Assembly (NCBI GenBank): GCA_023133595.1
Contig: JAGLWF010000010.1
Coordinates: 1-43,224, forward strand
DNA: 43,224 bases
Source of the DNA: Nanobdellota archaeon
Lineage (GTDB): Archaea; Nanobdellota; Nanobdellia; Woesearchaeales; WJKV01
Reading direction: 5' to 3'
Shown: positions 41,627 through 43,224 of the stretch, one piece after another
Layout of the letters: each line of letters opens with the position of its first letter
Position numbering within the stretch: the first letter of the stretch is position 1
Program-made: the position numbers and the translations under genes
The notes under the pieces: model-generated
Databases searched by the model: none
The model's input: the letters and a program-made list of their open reading frames with translations, nothing else
What the model was told of the DNA's origin: nothing

Positions 41627-42199
41627 ATGAATGATTTTAAAGATTTATCTGAAAGAACAAAAGGTTTGAATCCAATACCAAACGGAGATGCAGAATCTGT
41701 TTCTAATACTGCAATGGAGAGGGCACTCGGACTTCAGAATCTGATAAGAGAATATCAAATAGATACAGATCTTATTGGAACTATCAAAAGACTTTATGGT
41801 TTTGGACGAGTAATTTTCTTAGAAACAGAAGTTAAACATGTTTCAAATGAAAAAGAAGAACTAAAAAATCAAAAACCAACAAAATACAAAGTAACTTTCT
41901 ACTTCCAATATGAACCTGGAAACCGATTTGGTCGTAGAGATGCGCAGGTGAGATTCTTTATGGATAGAGAATCTGTAGCGATTAGAGCTTTTGGAAAAGG
42001 AGAAATGCCAGTTGCTAAGAACTTAGGAGAATTAGCTGAAAGAAAAGGATTAGAAGCTACAAGATCCAAGCAAAGAGGATATATTGATTGCAAAAGCCTC
42101 CGTTATATTGCTAACCAGTGTCCAGATGTAACTCCAGAAAGATTCAAAGAAGCACTGTACGCAAAACTCGATGAAGACATAACAGCAAGAGGCGCATAA
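41627..42199 (+). CDS. Hypothetical protein
   Basis: The protein has 190 aa, is soluble, with a helical N-terminus (ERALGLQNLIREYQID), a central beta-rich part (YKVTFYFQYEP, DAQVRFFMDRESVAIRAFG) and a charged helical end. No signal peptide or catalytic motif is visible. TTTATATA at 41586-41593 predicts a start near 41616, and GGTGAG stands 6 nt before the ATG. A T-rich terminator follows. No family is recognised. Confidence 0.75.
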   Translation: MNDFKDLSERTKGLNPIPNGDAESVSNTAMERALGLQNLIREYQIDTDLIGTIKRLYGFGRVIFLETEVKHVSNEKEELKNQKPTKYKVTFYFQYEPGNRFGRRDAQVRFFMDRESVAIRAFGKGEMPVAKNLGELAERKGLEATRSKQRGYIDCKSLRYIANQCPDVTPERFKEALYAKLDEDITARGA

Positions 42200-42204
42200 A
42201 CTCA

Positions 42205-42244
42205 AATTTTTCTTCTTTTTATATCTTTATTTCTCATTTTTCTA
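42205..42244 (+). terminator. T-rich terminator after the 190-aa gene
   Basis: Several T4-T5 runs follow the stop within 40 nt (ATTTTTCTTCTTTTT and CATTTTTC), the usual archaeal oligo-T signal. Confidence 0.6.
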
Positions 42245-42369
42245 AATCGCTGAAACCCCTGAATTCTGACCGTATACGCGCTAATTTTGCTGTTCTCTAA
42301 ACGAAACCTTTATTAATAACTGCTCTCTCTTTCCATATACAGAGGAGGGGTTTATTTCTCTGAAATCAG

Positions 42370-43224
42370 ATGGAAAAAGACAAATACGGAGCAGAAACAA
42401 TTCAGGCTTTAGAGGGCTTAGAAGCAGTCAGGAAGCGGCCTAGCATGTATATTGGAACTACTGCCCTGAGGGGTCTTCATCATCTTGTATTCGAAGTTGT
42501 GGACAATAGTATCGATGAAGCACTGGCAGGCTTCTGCAGTAAAATCAAGGTTATAATCCGCAAGGATGGGAGCATAACAATTGAAGATAATGGAAGAGGC
42601 ATTCCAATTGGCATTCATCCGAAGTTCAAGGTTCCAGCTGTACAGGTCGCTCTGACAAAATTGCACGCAGGCGGAAAGTTCGACAAAAAGACATACAAGA
42701 TTTCAGGAGGACTGCATGGTGTTGGTGTTTCTGTTGTGAACGCGCTTGCAAAAGAACTTACTGTTGAGATCAAGCGTGACAGAAAAGTGCATCAACAAAA
42801 GTATGCCAAAGGAGACCCAATAACAGAACTGAAAGTGATTGGAGATGCAGATGGAACAGGAACAAGCATCACATTCATTCCTAATTTCGAGATAATGGAA
42901 CCGAACGAATTCCATTTTGATACTTTAGCAGCGCGCCTGCGAGAGCTTGCATTCCTTAATGCAGGTCTTGATATTACAATCGAAGATGAACGGACAGCAA
43001 AAAAGAGCCAGTTCAAGTACGATGGAGGAATTAGTTCTTTTGTAGAATTCTTGAACAAAAACAAAGAGACACTGCATCCAATTGTTCACCTCAAAAAAAT
43101 TGCGAACAACACAGAAGTAGAGATCGCATTCCAATATAATGATGGTTACAATGAAAATCTTTTCTCGTTTGTGAACAATATCAATACACTTGAAGGCGGG
43201 AGCCACCTGAATGGTTTCAGGACC
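42370..43224 (+). CDS. gyrB: DNA gyrase subunit B, 3' part missing
   Basis: 285 codons are visible and the frame is open at the right edge. The GHKL ATPase motifs of GyrB are present: E42 and N46 in FEVVDNSIDEA, D73 in IEDNGRGIP, SGGLHGVGVSVVNAL, and the transducer start EGGSHLNGF. GyrB drives negative supercoiling with GyrA and is a bacterial-type enzyme held by many euryarchaea and DPANN archaea. The ATG is the first that fits the family N-terminus (IQALEGLEAVRKRPSMYIG). A GGAGGGG stretch about 20 nt upstream is too far to be a usual ribosome site. gyrA may follow outside the window. Confidence 0.96.
   Translation, partial: MEKDKYGAETIQALEGLEAVRKRPSMYIGTTALRGLHHLVFEVVDNSIDEALAGFCSKIKVIIRKDGSITIEDNGRGIPIGIHPKFKVPAVQVALTKLHAGGKFDKKTYKISGGLHGVGVSVVNALAKELTVEIKRDRKVHQQKYAKGDPITELKVIGDADGTGTSITFIPNFEIMEPNEFHFDTLAARLRELAFLNAGLDITIEDERTAKKSQFKYDGGISSFVEFLNKNKETLHPIVHLKKIANNTEVEIAFQYNDGYNENLFSFVNNINTLEGGSHLNGFRT

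Noticed and set aside
42418-43206. Minus-strand frames within gyrB
   Set aside because: They are antisense to a clearly recognised GyrB ATPase domain.

Overview
The window reads as a piece of a small-genome archaeon, most likely a DPANN-type lineage (Woesearchaeales or a relative; this is inference, not a database result). Archaeal markers are a group II thermosome, ribosomal protein L15e, Taw3 (wybutosine synthesis), type II methionine aminopeptidase, AMP phosphorylase, TrmB and AbrB-PhoU regulators, an intron-containing tRNA, and strong TATA boxes whose centre lies about 26 nt before many start codons, meaning leaderless mRNAs. Mixed in are genes of bacterial style: GyrB, zinc-LID adenylate kinase, a FabD-like acyltransferase, a YqhQ/DUF1385 protein and a Hanks-type kinase.

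Layout. 1-590: a membrane or exported protein cut by the left edge. 750-1699: an HTH-MNT/HEPN toxin-antitoxin pair behind a perfect palindromic operator. 1797-7771: a FabD-like gene, then an overlapping operon read leftwards (large secreted protein, PerM-like permease, AMP phosphorylase). 7833-8320: repeats and a decayed small gene. 8321-13901: lipoprotein and divergent TrmB regulator, tRNA-Val, a glycosyltransferase with TPRs, thermosome, and two envelope proteins. 14257-16620: tRNA-His, HisRS, methionine aminopeptidase. 16768-22008: beta-CASP nuclease, DUF1385, a HEPN-like protein and two lipoproteins. 22049-25262: TruD, adenylate kinase, a two-intron tRNA-Thr, a hypothetical and a PHP protein. 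25569-31207: YchF-like GTPase, a multi-TM protein, a membrane Ser/Thr kinase, and an operon with Taw3. 31193-36572: Ig-like surface protein, L15e, PEP synthase, a microprotein-lipoprotein pair. 36569-41127: a three-gene operon AbrB-PhoU / REC-APH-like kinase / PHP phosphoesterase. 41308-end: a 53-aa acidic protein, a hypothetical and 5' gyrB.

Two things stand out. First, a family of interspersed elements of about 96 bp: five A copies and seven B copies (one truncated). A and B share internal boxes but have different 10-11-bp terminal stems; one B copy carries a matched pair of substitutions that keeps the stem paired, and three loci carry the same roughly 206-215-bp A+B composite with outer inverted repeats. 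These look like undescribed structured mobile elements. Second, the PhoU-kinase-PHP operon joins a DNA-binding PhoU regulator, a kinase-fold protein with a receiver-like N-terminus and a metal phosphoesterase, a plausible new phospho-signalling module. The tRNA-Thr gene with a T-loop intron at 59/60 is also notable.

Metabolism visible here: AMP phosphorylase and adenylate kinase (nucleotide salvage), PEP synthase (pyruvate to PEP), and much surface and lipoprotein material, as expected for a fermentative or host-associated archaeon.
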